In this document: piece by piece, positions 1-8,317 of the stretch
Layout of the letters: the number at the start of each line of letters is the position of its first letter
Numbering within the stretch: the stretch's first letter is position 1
Origin: Anaerovorax odorimutans
GTDB taxonomy: Bacteria; Bacillota; Clostridia; Peptostreptococcales; Anaerovoracaceae
DNA length: 64,000 nucleotides
Assembly (NCBI RefSeq): GCF_024459955.1
Contig: NZ_JANFXK010000017.1
Coordinates: forward strand, 1 to 64,000
Direction of reading: 5' to 3'
Notes under the pieces: model-generated
Told to the model about the DNA's origin: nothing
What the model saw: the letters and a program-made list of their open reading frames with translations, nothing else
The model's database searches: none
Made by a program: the position numbers and the translations under genes

Positions 1-88
1 CAAAAAAACGTTTCGCGCAGGCAAACTCCGCAGGATGCGTATCGCGCAAGCGATAAAACGCACTCCGAGGACCTTACCGTAGCGAAAC
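1..88. repeat. 88-bp direct repeat, copy 1
   Basis: Bases 1-88 recur at 158-245 with only two differences. The inner part can form a short hairpin, TATCGC-GCAA-GCGATA, with a GNRA-type loop. This copy lacks the T-rich right end of copy 2, and its left flank lies outside the window, so its true extent is unknown. No gene is seen in 1-257. Confidence 0.85.
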
Positions 89-157
89 CACCTCTTCCCC
101 TCACACCAATCCGCGTGCCCGCACTGGGCACGCCACCTCTTTCCTTCTTCCCACAAG

Positions 158-253
158 CAAAAAAACGTTTCGCGCAGGCAAACTCCACAGGATGCGTATC
201 GCGCAAGCGATAAAACGCACTCCGAGGACCTTGCCGTAGCGAAACGTTTTTTT
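158..253 (-). terminator. Repeat copy 2, long-armed hairpin, probable operon terminator
   Basis: Copy 2 of the 88-bp repeat. It is bounded by a perfect 15-bp inverted repeat: AAAAAAACGTTTCGC at 159-173 pairs with its complement at 239-253. Read on the minus strand it follows the stop codon of the last ABC permease gene by a few bases and ends in a run of seven T. It can therefore act as an intrinsic terminator with an unusually long, structured loop. It could equally be a repeat element that happens to supply a terminator. Confidence 0.55.
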
Positions 254-257
254 GCCC

Positions 258-1184
258 CTACCGCTCCTCTCGGAAATAATTGTTTCCCAAATCTCCGGGA
301 GGCTGGCTCTCTTTTCTCTTTTTATGTGTACTGATAATAACGATCAGAATTGTAGCGATATACGGAATCATATCCACCAGGTACTGAGATATCCCCAGGC
401 CCATAGCCTGGAATTTCAGGCCCAGTATGGAAAGTCCTCCGAACAGCAGTCCGCCGAAAAATCCTTTAATCGGGTTCCAGGCGACAAAAATTACCAATGC
501 CACGGCGATCCATCCTCTGCCGTTGACCACGTCTTCCTGCCAGATGGGGATGCGCACCAGGGAAAGATAAGCGCCACCCAAACCGCAGAGCGCACCGCCG
601 ATCAGAATATGCACGTACTTATAAAGGGTGATGTTGATACCGGAAGCATCTGCAGCAGCCGTATTCTCCCCCAGGGCTTTCAGATTCATACCCATACGGG
701 TTTTGTACATATATACGGCAGCGACCGCGCACACCACGTAGCTCAGATATACGAACGCGTCCTGCTGGAAAAAGATCGGCCCGATGAAAGGAATCTGTCC
801 CAGAACCGGAATCGTCACTTTGCTGAAAAAGGCTGTAATCGTCGATGGGGCCATGGAGCCCAGCAGCGGTTCACCTACAAATTGGGCAAAGCCGGTGCCG
901 AAAATGGTCAGTGTCAGGCCTGTAACAACTTGGTTGGCTTTCAGGGTTACCGTTACAAAAGCGTAAATCAACGCGCCGCCGGCGCCGGCCAGAGCTGCCG
1001 AAAGAATCGCCGCTCCGGGATTTCCCGTATTCAGCCCGGTGTAAAAGCCCATTACCGCTCCCATGAGCATCATACCTTCCACACCAAGATTCATATTTCC
1101 CGTCTTTTCTGTAATCAGTTCTCCCACTGTCGCAAATATCAGAGGTGTTCCTGCCACTACACAGGCAGCCAGAAATTCGATCAT
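258..1184 (-). CDS. ABC transporter permease, nucleoside/BMP type (second permease)
   Basis: A 308-residue polytopic membrane protein of the branched-chain/BMP permease family (NupQ/YufQ-like). It would form, with the preceding permease, the membrane channel of a substrate-binding-protein-dependent importer. Hydrophobic segments run through the whole length, with a GxNTGNPG-like region near residue 50 and LKALGENTAAADASGIN near 170, which resembles the cytoplasmic coupling loop of this family. The start is an ATG with AGGAGG ten bases upstream, five bases after the upstream stop. It is last in the order bmp, ATPase, permease, permease. The substrate is probably a nucleoside or purine, because xpt lies just upstream; this is inference. 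Confidence 0.9.
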   Translation of the reverse strand: MIEFLAACVVAGTPLIFATVGELITEKTGNMNLGVEGMMLMGAVMGFYTGLNTGNPGAAILSAALAGAGGALIYAFVTVTLKANQVVTGLTLTIFGTGFAQFVGEPLLGSMAPSTITAFFSKVTIPVLGQIPFIGPIFFQQDAFVYLSYVVCAVAAVYMYKTRMGMNLKALGENTAAADASGINITLYKYVHILIGGALCGLGGAYLSLVRIPIWQEDVVNGRGWIAVALVIFVAWNPIKGFFGGLLFGGLSILGLKFQAMGLGISQYLVDMIPYIATILIVIISTHKKRKESQPPGDLGNNYFREER

Positions 1185-1186
1185 GA

Positions 1187-2260
1187 TTAAGCCACCTCCT
1201 TCGACTGTTTTCCAAACTGAACTCTATAGCGCATGAAGAATTCACTTCCCAGAACAAAGAACAGCACCAGGCCCTGTACGATATCCGATACGGCGCTGGG
1301 GATGCCTAAAGCGATCTGAATATATTCTCCGCCCTGAATCAGCATGGCAAACACCACGCATACTATCAGAGCATATCCCGCATGGAGCTTGGAAAGCCAG
1401 GCAGTGATAATAGCTGTAAATCCGTAATTGTTGGCGATTGCCGCAACCAGCGTTTTTTCGATTGCAGAGGCCTGCACCATGCCGACGATTCCGCAGAGGC
1501 CGCCGGACACCAGCATAGCGACTACAATGACCTTGCTGATGTTCATACCCGCATAACGGGCCGTTTCCACGCTTTCTCCCACGACTGTGATCTCATATCC
1601 CACCTTTGTATGATTGATAAAGAAGTATACAAAAGCAGTCGCAATCAGCGCGAAGATCCAGCCAATGTGCACGCCGCCCAAGGACGGCAGCACTGCGTTT
1701 TCGGAGAAAGTGGCGATCTTGGGGAATCCGTTGGCCGCCGGGTCCATCCAGGGACCGTACTGCAGATATGTAACAAATTTGATCGCTACATAGTTCATCA
1801 TCAGGGTAAAGATCGTTTCATTGGTCCCAAGCTTTGCCTTGAAAATGGCCGGAATGAAAGCCCATATTCCGCCGCAGAGAGCAGCGGCTATGACCATAAG
1901 CAGGATCATCAGCGGCTGAGGCACGCCGTCTCCCAGATTCAGAGCCACCCAGCTGGCGCCCAGCGCGCCCATGGTGATTTGCCCTTCTCCTCCAATGTTC
2001 CAGAATTTCATTTTAAAGGCAACGATAATTCCCATGGAAGCGATAATCAGCGGAATCGCCTTAATGATCGTCTGCTTGATTCTCAGCGAAGTTCCCACCG
2101 AACCCAATATAATTTCTTTAAAAATATTCAGCGGATTGAGTCCGAAAATAATTAAAATGATGCCCGCAAAGACAATCGACAATACGACCGCCAGGGCAGT
2201 GATGACGATCTCCTTCTTTCTTGGCAGGTCATCACGTTTTGTCACTCTTATAAAATCCAT
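1187..2260 (-). CDS. ABC transporter permease, nucleoside/BMP type (first permease)
   Basis: A 357-residue membrane protein of the NupP/YufP-like permease family. I chose the ATG at 2260 rather than the longer open frame, because it starts with MDFIRVTKRDDLPRKKE, overlaps the ATPase stop by one base (TAATG) and has GGGGAGG ten bases upstream. That arrangement implies translational coupling. About eight to ten hydrophobic segments follow a short charged N-terminus. The motif ETARYAGMNISK near residue 240 is the coupling region that contacts the ATPase in this family. It works with the 258-1184 permease in one importer. Confidence 0.9.
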   Translation of the reverse strand: MDFIRVTKRDDLPRKKEIVITALAVVLSIVFAGIILIIFGLNPLNIFKEIILGSVGTSLRIKQTIIKAIPLIIASMGIIVAFKMKFWNIGGEGQITMGALGASWVALNLGDGVPQPLMILLMVIAAALCGGIWAFIPAIFKAKLGTNETIFTLMMNYVAIKFVTYLQYGPWMDPAANGFPKIATFSENAVLPSLGGVHIGWIFALIATAFVYFFINHTKVGYEITVVGESVETARYAGMNISKVIVVAMLVSGGLCGIVGMVQASAIEKTLVAAIANNYGFTAIITAWLSKLHAGYALIVCVVFAMLIQGGEYIQIALGIPSAVSDIVQGLVLFFVLGSEFFMRYRVQFGKQSKEVA

Positions 2261-3780
2261 TACGCCAAAGCCTCCCCTTCTTGTTTCCCGGTCATCAAAA
2301 GTCCGATATCTTCTTTCGTCACTTCCGACGGTCTGACGATGCCCGTAATTTCTCCGTGGCACAGAACGATTACCCTGTCGCACAGATCCATGAGCACATC
2401 CAGGTCTTCGCCGACAAAGAGAACACCTACGCCCCGTTCCTTCTGTTCGTTGAGCAAGTCATAGATTTTATAGGACGCTCCGATATCCAGCCCTCTTACC
2501 GCATATGCTGTAATAAGAACCTTCGGCGCCGAGTCGATCTCCCGTCCAAGCAAAACCTTCTGCACGTTTCCGCCGGAAAGTTTTTTAACCGGTGTATAAA
2601 TGTTAGGAGTCTGAATATCCAGTTCTTTAACGATTTTTTTCGCTTTTTTTACGCAAGGTCCCCGCTGCAGAAGAATGCCCGGCTGATTCTGGTAGTCCTT
2701 GAGGATCATATTGTGGACGATATCCATGGAACCTACAAGCCCCATTCCCAGGCGGTCTTCCGGGATAAAGCCCATGCGGATTCCCAGGCGGATGATGTCT
2801 CTGGGTGTCTTGCCTACCAGATTATCGCCCTCAAAATAAATCCTGCCCTTTTCTGCTCTGGCAAGTCCTGCGATCACCTCGCACAATTCCTTTTGTCCGC
2901 TGTTGGCTACGCCTGCCACTCCCACGATCTCATGGGAGTTCAGGGTAAAGCTGACGTCGGAAAGGGCGTTTTTCCCTTCGCTGTCTAAAACGGTAACCTC
3001 GTCCATTTTCAGCAGAGGACGTTTTTTGTCAAAGGTCTTCTTCTCAATGGACAGGTCAACTTTTTTGCCTACCATCATTTCGATGAGATTGGCAATTTCA
3101 ACCTCTTTGGTTATTACCGTCTCAATAGACTGTCCCTTTCGCAGCACCGTAACCCGGTCTGAAATTTCCATTACCTCGTTGAGCTTATGGGTGATGATGA
3201 CAATGGAACACCCCTGCTCTTTCATGTTGCGGATTACGCGGAAAAGTTTTTTGATCTCCTGAGGCGTCAGGACAGCAGTAGGCTCGTCCATAATGAGGAT
3301 CTTCGCGCCCCTGTATAAGACCTTAATGATCTCCAATGTCTGTTTTTCTCCTACGGACATGTCATATACTTTCTTATCCGGATCGATATCCAGTCCGTAT
3401 TGGTCGGAAAGCTCCTTTACTTTTTTGGACAGGGCTTTTCCATGGAGAAAGAAATTGGTCGGCTGTCCGATGATAATGTTTTCTTTAGCAGTCATAACAT
3501 CGACCAGTTTAAAATGCTGATGGATCATGCCGATTCCCATGCGGATGGACTCTTTGGGCGAGGCGAAATGCACTTCCTGTCCATTGATCCTGATTGTTCC
3601 CGTATCCGGAGTATAGATACCCGACAGCATATTCATCAGGGTCGACTTACCTGCGCCGTTTTCTCCCAGCAAAGCGTGGACCTCCCCTGCGCGCACTGAC
3701 AGATTGATATTGTCGTTGGCTTTGAGAGCTCCGAAGGATTTGCTGATGTTTTTCATTTCGATTGCCAATTCTTGCTGCAC
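2260..3780 (-). CDS. ABC transporter ATP-binding protein, two fused nucleotide-binding domains
   Basis: A 506-residue ATPase with two nucleotide-binding domains, as in sugar and BMP-type nucleoside importers. Domain 1 has Walker A GENGAGKST (about residue 40), signature MSVGEKQ and Walker B ILIMDEPTA. Domain 2 has a degenerate Walker A (GVANSGQKEL), signature LSGGNVQK and RGLD. A degenerate second Walker A is normal in this family. The segment before RGLD reads ITAYAV instead of the usual AQPT, which is a mild oddity. The start is GTG, with GGAGG upstream. It energises uptake by the two downstream permeases and the BMP lipoprotein encoded upstream. Confidence 0.93.
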   Translation of the reverse strand: MQQELAIEMKNISKSFGALKANDNINLSVRAGEVHALLGENGAGKSTLMNMLSGIYTPDTGTIRINGQEVHFASPKESIRMGIGMIHQHFKLVDVMTAKENIIIGQPTNFFLHGKALSKKVKELSDQYGLDIDPDKKVYDMSVGEKQTLEIIKVLYRGAKILIMDEPTAVLTPQEIKKLFRVIRNMKEQGCSIVIITHKLNEVMEISDRVTVLRKGQSIETVITKEVEIANLIEMMVGKKVDLSIEKKTFDKKRPLLKMDEVTVLDSEGKNALSDVSFTLNSHEIVGVAGVANSGQKELCEVIAGLARAEKGRIYFEGDNLVGKTPRDIIRLGIRMGFIPEDRLGMGLVGSMDIVHNMILKDYQNQPGILLQRGPCVKKAKKIVKELDIQTPNIYTPVKKLSGGNVQKVLLGREIDSAPKVLITAYAVRGLDIGASYKIYDLLNEQKERGVGVLFVGEDLDVLMDLCDRVIVLCHGEITGIVRPSEVTKEDIGLLMTGKQEGEALA

Positions 3781-3827
3781 TGTATTCCTCCAAAAGAATA
3801 GTATAAATAGTGAATTTTTTCGTTATG

Positions 3828-3866
3828 GTGAAAAAATTATAAGGGGGACCTGACGGTTCCCCTCAA
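3828..3866 (-). terminator. Intercistronic hairpin after bmp
   Basis: On the minus strand, an imperfect hairpin with arms GGGGAACC and GGTCCCCC (plus-strand 3843-3862) is followed by a T-rich stretch ending about 3829. It lies between bmp and the ATPase gene. A leaky terminator here would give more binding protein than transporter, which is a common arrangement in such operons. Confidence 0.5.
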
Positions 3867-3897
3867 TAATAATCGTTTCTTTTACGTTACTTATATT

Positions 3898-5013
3898 TTA
3901 TTTTTTGTTAGAAGTAGCTTTTACGCCTTCAATCTCTCCCTGGATTCCCCAAACTTCTTCATCTGTCAAAGTCTGGCCCTTCTTGCACAAAGTCTTTCCG
4001 TTGTTGTATTTGATCTCGCCGGAGAACACTTTGAATTCGCCTTTTGCCATCTTATCTTTTACTTCATTGATCTTCTTCTGCGCGTCTTCCGGTACCGCAG
4101 GACCCAGATCGTCCAGACAAATCAGTCCGCTCTGGATGGAGCCATAGCTGCTGAACGGTTTTGTTCCGGTCGGCTTGAAGGTTCCTTCTTTGATCGCTTT
4201 GAAGGTCGGTGTGAAGTATGCTGCCATATCCCAGTAAGGAGCTGTCAGATATTTGTCCCCTGCCTGATTGTTGTTATAGTTCCAGCCAGTGGTGTAGATG
4301 CCAGCCTCTTTTGCCGCTAACTGAGTGGCTGTGGAGTCCGCATGATAGGTCAGCACGTCGCAGCCTGCGCTGATCAGCTGTTCTGCCGCTGCCTTTTCGA
4401 TCTCTGCGTCGCCCCAGGTGTTGATGTAAACAACTTTTACTTCAACATCCGGATTTACTGCCTGTGCGCCCAGTGTAAAGGCGTTGATGCCGATCTGTAC
4501 TTCTGTGTAAGGATGAGCCGCTACATAGCCCAGAACGTTCTTTTTGCTGGCTGACGCCGCTGCCATACCGGACAGGTATCTGGCTTCTTCCATGGAACCG
4601 AAGAAGTTTTCCATGTTCTTATCATTCTGGTGAGGGCCTGAGAAGTGGAGGAATGTCACGTCATCATAGTCTCCGGAGTTTGCCAGCTCATTGAGCGCGT
4701 CTCCGTATCCGAAGGAACATCCTACGATGATCTTACATCCCTGGTCGATCAGGTTAGTTGCAGTGTCTTTTGCTCCCTGTGTATCACTGTCGCTTACGTT
4801 TTCTTTTTTAACCAGCGTCATGCCGTTTTCCTTGGCTGATTTTTCCAGCCCCTCGTTCATGCACTGGGTAAAGCCGCCATCATTGATGGATCCGATAAAG
4901 ATACATCCGACTTTTACTGCGTCTTTGTCCGCTTCATCGCTGCTGCCGCCGCCGCATGCCGCGAAGCTGAAGACCATAACAAGCGCCAGTAATACTGCTA
5001 GTACTTTTTTCAT
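3898..5013 (-). CDS. BMP-family substrate-binding lipoprotein
   Basis: A 371-residue basic-membrane-protein (Bmp/PnrA-like) lipoprotein, the extracellular receptor of the importer. The N-terminus MKKVLAVLLALVMVFSFAAC is a type II signal peptide whose lipobox FAAC gives the lipidated cysteine at residue 20, followed by a Gly/Ser-rich linker. The core VGCIFIGSINDGGFTQCMNEG is the characteristic start of BMP receptors. AAG GAG lies nine bases before the ATG. A promoter lies at 5067-5096. Known BMP receptors bind purine nucleosides. The neighbouring xpt supports a purine substrate, but the ligand is not shown by sequence. Confidence 0.93.
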   Translation of the reverse strand: MKKVLAVLLALVMVFSFAACGGGSSDEADKDAVKVGCIFIGSINDGGFTQCMNEGLEKSAKENGMTLVKKENVSDSDTQGAKDTATNLIDQGCKIIVGCSFGYGDALNELANSGDYDDVTFLHFSGPHQNDKNMENFFGSMEEARYLSGMAAASASKKNVLGYVAAHPYTEVQIGINAFTLGAQAVNPDVEVKVVYINTWGDAEIEKAAAEQLISAGCDVLTYHADSTATQLAAKEAGIYTTGWNYNNNQAGDKYLTAPYWDMAAYFTPTFKAIKEGTFKPTGTKPFSSYGSIQSGLICLDDLGPAVPEDAQKKINEVKDKMAKGEFKVFSGEIKYNNGKTLCKKGQTLTDEEVWGIQGEIEGVKATSNKK

Positions 5014-5066
5014 GTTCTCTTTCTCTCCTTTGCGTAAATATAAGTAAATAAAATAAGATACACTCC

Positions 5067-5096
5067 ATTATAGCCATTTAGCAATTCGCTTGTAAA
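5067..5096 (-). promoter_or_regulatory. Sigma-A promoter for the bmp-ABC operon
   Basis: On the minus strand TTTACA (5091-5096) and a perfect TATAAT (5067-5072) are separated by 18 bases. Transcription would start near 5060, about 47 bases upstream of the bmp start codon. Confidence 0.75.
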
Positions 5097-5128
5097 GTTC
5101 TTTTGTTCAGAAAATCACAATTTTTTAT

Positions 5129-5166
5129 AATATAGGAAATATCGGATGCGTGGCATTTCCTATATT
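5129..5166. promoter_or_regulatory. 12-bp inverted repeat upstream of bmp promoter
   Basis: AATATAGGAAAT (5129-5140) and its exact complement ATTTCCTATATT (5155-5166) are separated by 14 bases. It lies about 33 bases upstream of the -35 box. It could be an operator or the end of the xpt transcript. The half-site ATATAGGAAA is also found in the palindrome at 62266-62296. Confidence 0.45.
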
Positions 5167-5187
5167 TCAAAAAATCTACAATATGAA

Positions 5188-5226
5188 AGTGAGCGCCTCG
5201 CGCGAATCGCTCACCGAAGGTGATTT
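5188..5226 (-). terminator. Hairpins after xpt
   Basis: Directly after the xpt stop on the minus strand come two overlapping hairpins: TCACC-TTCG-GGTGA and GTGAGCG/CGCTCAC with a GC-rich loop. The following T run is weak, so this is a possible rather than a certain terminator. Confidence 0.4.
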
Positions 5227-5227
5227 T

Positions 5228-5800
5228 TTAGGCGAAAGTAATTTCTCCGTCATTTATCGCTTCGATAACTGCCAGAGATTCCAGCCGGAATCCTGCGTCC
5301 CGCAATTTCTGACCGCCGCCCTGAAAGCCCTTTTCGATAACCGCGCCGATTCCCATAACCTGCGCCTCCGCTTGTTTTACCAGCTCCGTCATAGCCATGG
5401 CAGCCTCTCCGTGGGCGAGAAAATCGTCCAGAATCAGCACCCGGTCCCCTTTGCTCAGATATTTCCTGGCTACCCGGATGATGGAAACCGTTCCCTTTGT
5501 AAAGGACTTGGCTTCCGCGCCGAAAAATTCTTCCGTCATGGTGCTGGGAGTAGTTTTTTTTGCGAAAACCACCGGAGGATAGTCAAAATACGGAGCTGTC
5601 ATACATGCGATGCCGATACCGCTGGCCTCTACAGTGAGGATTTTGTCCACTTCGATGTCGGAAAACCGCCTGCGAAACTCTCTGCCAATCTCATTCATGA
5701 ATTTTACGTCGATTTGATGGTTGAGAAACCCGTCTACTTTTACAATCCCTGTACCGACAGTCTGCCCTTCTCTGATAATTTTTTGCTTTAATGCTTCCAT
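5228..5800 (-). CDS. xpt: Xanthine phosphoribosyltransferase
   Basis: A 190-residue purine salvage enzyme that converts xanthine plus PRPP to XMP in the cytosol. The N-terminus MEALKQKIIREG and KVDGFLNHQID match the conserved start of bacterial Xpt. The PRPP-binding motif is VLILDDFLAHGEAA (about residues 125-138), and EKGFQGGGQKLRDAG follows as in the family. I used the ATG at 5800 rather than the upstream TTG at 5836, because the protein then begins as the family does. An AAGGAG overlaps the end of the signal peptidase gene 15 bases upstream, a slightly long spacing. It is last of three genes (coiled-coil, lepB, xpt) and lies beside a purine-type ABC importer. No purine riboswitch was recognised upstream. 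Confidence 0.93.
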   Translation of the reverse strand: MEALKQKIIREGQTVGTGIVKVDGFLNHQIDVKFMNEIGREFRRRFSDIEVDKILTVEASGIGIACMTAPYFDYPPVVFAKKTTPSTMTEEFFGAEAKSFTKGTVSIIRVARKYLSKGDRVLILDDFLAHGEAAMAMTELVKQAEAQVMGIGAVIEKGFQGGGQKLRDAGFRLESLAVIEAINDGEITFA

Positions 5801-5810
5801 GTTAAATCTT

Positions 5811-6461
5811 TTAAACTCCTTTGATATCAAGTACAACTCGTCCCACTATATCTTTTTTCTCCACCAGTCCGATCTCTTTGCTTCTGGAATCTTTGGAATT
5901 GGTTCGATTGTCTCCAAGCACGAAGTAACAGTCATCTCTGACTGTTACCGGATACTGCATCGCTTCATCGGTGATGCCCGTAGAGGTATAGATATAGTCC
6001 TCTTCCACCTTTTCACCATTGATGTAAAGTCCATCCTCTTTGCCGATATCTACCGTTTCGCCCCCCGTAGCCACCACTCGCTTAATGAGTTTTTCGCCCT
6101 TTGCCGTTTTGAAAACAATGATATCGCCCTTTTCAAAGGTTCTGGCCAGACGAAATACCACGATGCGGTCGCCGCTGCAGAAATTGGGTTTCATGGAATC
6201 GCCCGATATTTTGGGGACCCCTATGACAAAATTAAAAACAAGCAAAACTGCGAGGAGCGCTGCGCCTGCTTCAATGGCCAGCCACTTCCAGTTTCGCTTG
6301 AAAATGTTTTCTTTGGACTCTTTTTTTTCCGGTTCTTGGGGACTTTCATCTTTGAAAGCTGCGTCGAGAGCTTCCTTGAGCCATTTGGCCGAGGCAGCTC
6401 TCTCCTCCATTTCCCTGTCGATGTCGTTGTTTTGCTGTAAATCTTTTTTCAGATCAATCAT
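5811..6461 (-). CDS. lepB: Signal peptidase I
   Basis: A 216-residue membrane-anchored serine protease (S26) that removes signal peptides of exported proteins. A charged cytoplasmic N-terminus of about 55 residues precedes one membrane segment (about 61-81). The nucleophile is Ser89 in SGDSM, and the catalytic lysine is Lys127 in LIKRVVATGGE. The conserved GDNRTNSKDSR box is near residue 188. The C-terminal domain is short, as usual in Gram-positives. The start overlaps the upstream coiled-coil gene by eight bases, so the two are translated from one message. The long acidic cytoplasmic extension is not part of the minimal enzyme and may contact the coiled-coil partner; this is speculation. 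Confidence 0.95.
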   Translation of the reverse strand: MIDLKKDLQQNNDIDREMEERAASAKWLKEALDAAFKDESPQEPEKKESKENIFKRNWKWLAIEAGAALLAVLLVFNFVIGVPKISGDSMKPNFCSGDRIVVFRLARTFEKGDIIVFKTAKGEKLIKRVVATGGETVDIGKEDGLYINGEKVEEDYIYTSTGITDEAMQYPVTVRDDCYFVLGDNRTNSKDSRSKEIGLVEKKDIVGRVVLDIKGV

Positions 6462-8079
6462 CCGACTCTACCAAATCCCGTATGTCCTCATTGCGATTCG
6501 TATCGGCATAGCTTTTGGTAATTTCATCCTTATCCTGGAAGTACAGCTTGCTTCTGATTCCCTCCAGCGCTTCCGTTACGCTGCCGATATCGGATTTGAC
6601 TTTGCCGAATTCACCTTCGATTGTTTCAATATATGTACTGTATTTATATTTCTGCTGCTGCAGTTTCTTTTCTTCCAGTTCCAGATTTCTCCGTTCCTGT
6701 TCCATTCTGTTTTCCAGCGTTTTCTTCTGTTCTTCCATTTCAGCCTTCATGCGGTTGATTTCAGCACGGGCCATGGATTTTTCATTCTGCATCTCGATTT
6801 CCAGATTAGCACGCATGCTCTGCACTTCTGAATTGAAGTTTTCTCTTGCCTGCTGTACGTTTTTCGCCAGACTTTCCTGAACGGCTTTGACCTCCGCCTG
6901 GCTCTTGGCGCGGGCTTCCTGCACTTCCTTGCGGACGGCTTGCTGCTCCGCTTCCAGTTCTGCCTTGACTCTCTGCTGTTTTCTTTCCAGTTCGTGGTTG
7001 ACGCGCTCCTGCTTTGCCTTCAGTTCGGCATTGGCCTTATTCTGTTCGGCAGCGATCTCTTCGCGAACCCGGTTCTTTTCTTCCGCCAGTTCTTCGCGGG
7101 TCTTTTTCTTTTCAGCTTCCAGCTCTTCGCGAACTCTCTTCTGGTCTGCTTCCAGCTGGGCATTGACCTTGTTCTGCTTTGTTTCCAGATCTTCGTTGAT
7201 CTTCTTTTCCTTTGCCTCCAGCTCAGCCTGAACCTTCTGCTGTCTGGCCTCCAGCTGTTCGGTAATGCGCTTCTGTTCGGATTCCAGCTGAACGCGGATG
7301 CGCTTTTGTTCGGATTCCAGCTCTGCGTTGACCTGCGCCCGCTTTTCGTTAATCTGCTTTTCCGCCTCTGCCCACGCAGCCTCAATCTGCATCTGCGACT
7401 TGGCTTTCGCCAGCTGAATATCTTCTTCAGCCTGTTCTCTCTGGGCTTTAATCAGAATTTCGCTCTCGGCTTTGTCAGCCTCTATTTTTTCACGGAGCGC
7501 CTTCATTTCCATTTCGAAACGGCTTCTGGACGCCTGTGTCTCTTTTTCAAATTCTTCCCGTTCCTGCTGCAGCTCTGTCTGAGTCCGTACCTTTTCCGCC
7601 TGCAGCTGCAAACGTTCTTCTTCCTGTTTTTTCTCTTCTTCGGCCAGCTGCTGTCTGCCTTCTTCCAGCATCTGAGTCACTTCGGCTCTTGCTCTGGAAA
7701 CGATTTCGTTGCTGTTCTTTTTCGCTTCCATCATCATATTGATATAAACGTCATTGTTGGCTTCGTATTTCTGAAGTCTCTGTTGAATTTCTTTCGTCTT
7801 GATTTCGGCTTCCTGCGCCGCCTCGCGTTTGACTTCGGCGATCCGCTGCTCCATCACGGTTTTCTCAGCCTGCAGCTGCTTTTGCAGCACCTGTATCTCA
7901 GAATTAAAGTTCTGTTCCAGCTGAGCGATGTTCGCTTCATATAAGTTGCAGAGGTCCTGCATGTTGGCATAGACCGCATCCTTCTCGAATCCGCCGCCCG
8001 CATCTTTTTTTATGTTCATATTCTGAAGTAACTTGATGACTTCTTCTTTTCTCTTACTTGCAATTTCGTTTCTATCCAT
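6454..8079 (-). CDS. Large coiled-coil protein with 11-residue repeats
   Basis: A 541-residue, highly charged, almost entirely alpha-helical protein of unknown function. Residues 1-45 look non-helical or loosely structured, and 50-245 are heptad-like coiled coil. Residues 248-390 consist of 13 uninterrupted 11-residue repeats with consensus K-R-V-x-x-E-L-E-A-x-Q, a hendecad pattern. A further coiled coil runs to about 475, and the C-terminus is acidic. The region around residues 105-145 is vaguely like DivIVA-type proteins, but no family can be assigned. No signal peptide or membrane segment is visible. It is the first gene of the unit with lepB (8-base overlap) and xpt. A cytoskeletal or polar scaffold role is plausible but unproven. 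Confidence 0.85.
   Translation of the reverse strand: MDRNEIASKRKEEVIKLLQNMNIKKDAGGGFEKDAVYANMQDLCNLYEANIAQLEQNFNSEIQVLQKQLQAEKTVMEQRIAEVKREAAQEAEIKTKEIQQRLQKYEANNDVYINMMMEAKKNSNEIVSRARAEVTQMLEEGRQQLAEEEKKQEEERLQLQAEKVRTQTELQQEREEFEKETQASRSRFEMEMKALREKIEADKAESEILIKAQREQAEEDIQLAKAKSQMQIEAAWAEAEKQINEKRAQVNAELESEQKRIRVQLESEQKRITEQLEARQQKVQAELEAKEKKINEDLETKQNKVNAQLEADQKRVREELEAEKKKTREELAEEKNRVREEIAAEQNKANAELKAKQERVNHELERKQQRVKAELEAEQQAVRKEVQEARAKSQAEVKAVQESLAKNVQQARENFNSEVQSMRANLEIEMQNEKSMARAEINRMKAEMEEQKKTLENRMEQERRNLELEEKKLQQQKYKYSTYIETIEGEFGKVKSDIGSVTEALEGIRSKLYFQDKDEITKSYADTNRNEDIRDLVESDD
6910..7338 (-). repeat. 13 x 33-bp coding tandem repeat (hendecads)
   Basis: In-frame degenerate 33-bp units within the coiled-coil gene encode the 11-residue repeats at residues 248-390. 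Adjacent units share stretches such as TTCGGATTCCAGCT at DNA level, which suggests growth by unit duplication. Confidence 0.85.
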
Positions 8080-8168
8080 ACCTAGCCTCTTTCTGATTTT
8101 CAGTTATAGATTTCCTCTTTGGTTTCCACTCAGGCCCAGCCTGTCCTGAAAATGGTTCAGTCGCATTT

Positions 8169-8174
8169 ATTATA
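8169..8174 (-). promoter_or_regulatory. Extended -10 promoter for coiled-coil/lepB/xpt unit
   Basis: On the minus strand TGTTATAAT gives an extended -10 element about 90 bases before the coiled-coil start codon. The -35 region is poor (AGAGAC about 18 bases upstream). Confidence 0.5.
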
Positions 8175-8317
8175 ACATTATATTTTCTATTTGTCTCTAT
8201 ATAATTTTTATCAGCTTTAATTCGCCCGTCCGCACAAATAAATTTCCGCTATCTGCGGGCTGTTTTTGTTACAATAGAGAAAACCCGCTATATCTTTATA
8301 CAGGAGGTGAGATATAC

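Noticed and set aside
252-1190. Long plus-strand open frame over the first permease gene
   Set aside because: It is antisense to a clear membrane transporter gene and shows no family features.
5014-5227. Purine riboswitch upstream of bmp
   Set aside because: The three-way junction and its conserved loop bases could not be found; only hairpins and an inverted repeat are present.
6910-7338. Direct repeats suggesting a CRISPR array
   Set aside because: The 33-bp units have no spacers and are in-frame codons of the coiled-coil protein.
6940-7944. Plus-strand frame rich in Leu/Phe over the coiled-coil gene
   Set aside because: It is the antisense shadow of the repetitive, GAG/CAG-rich coiled-coil codons.
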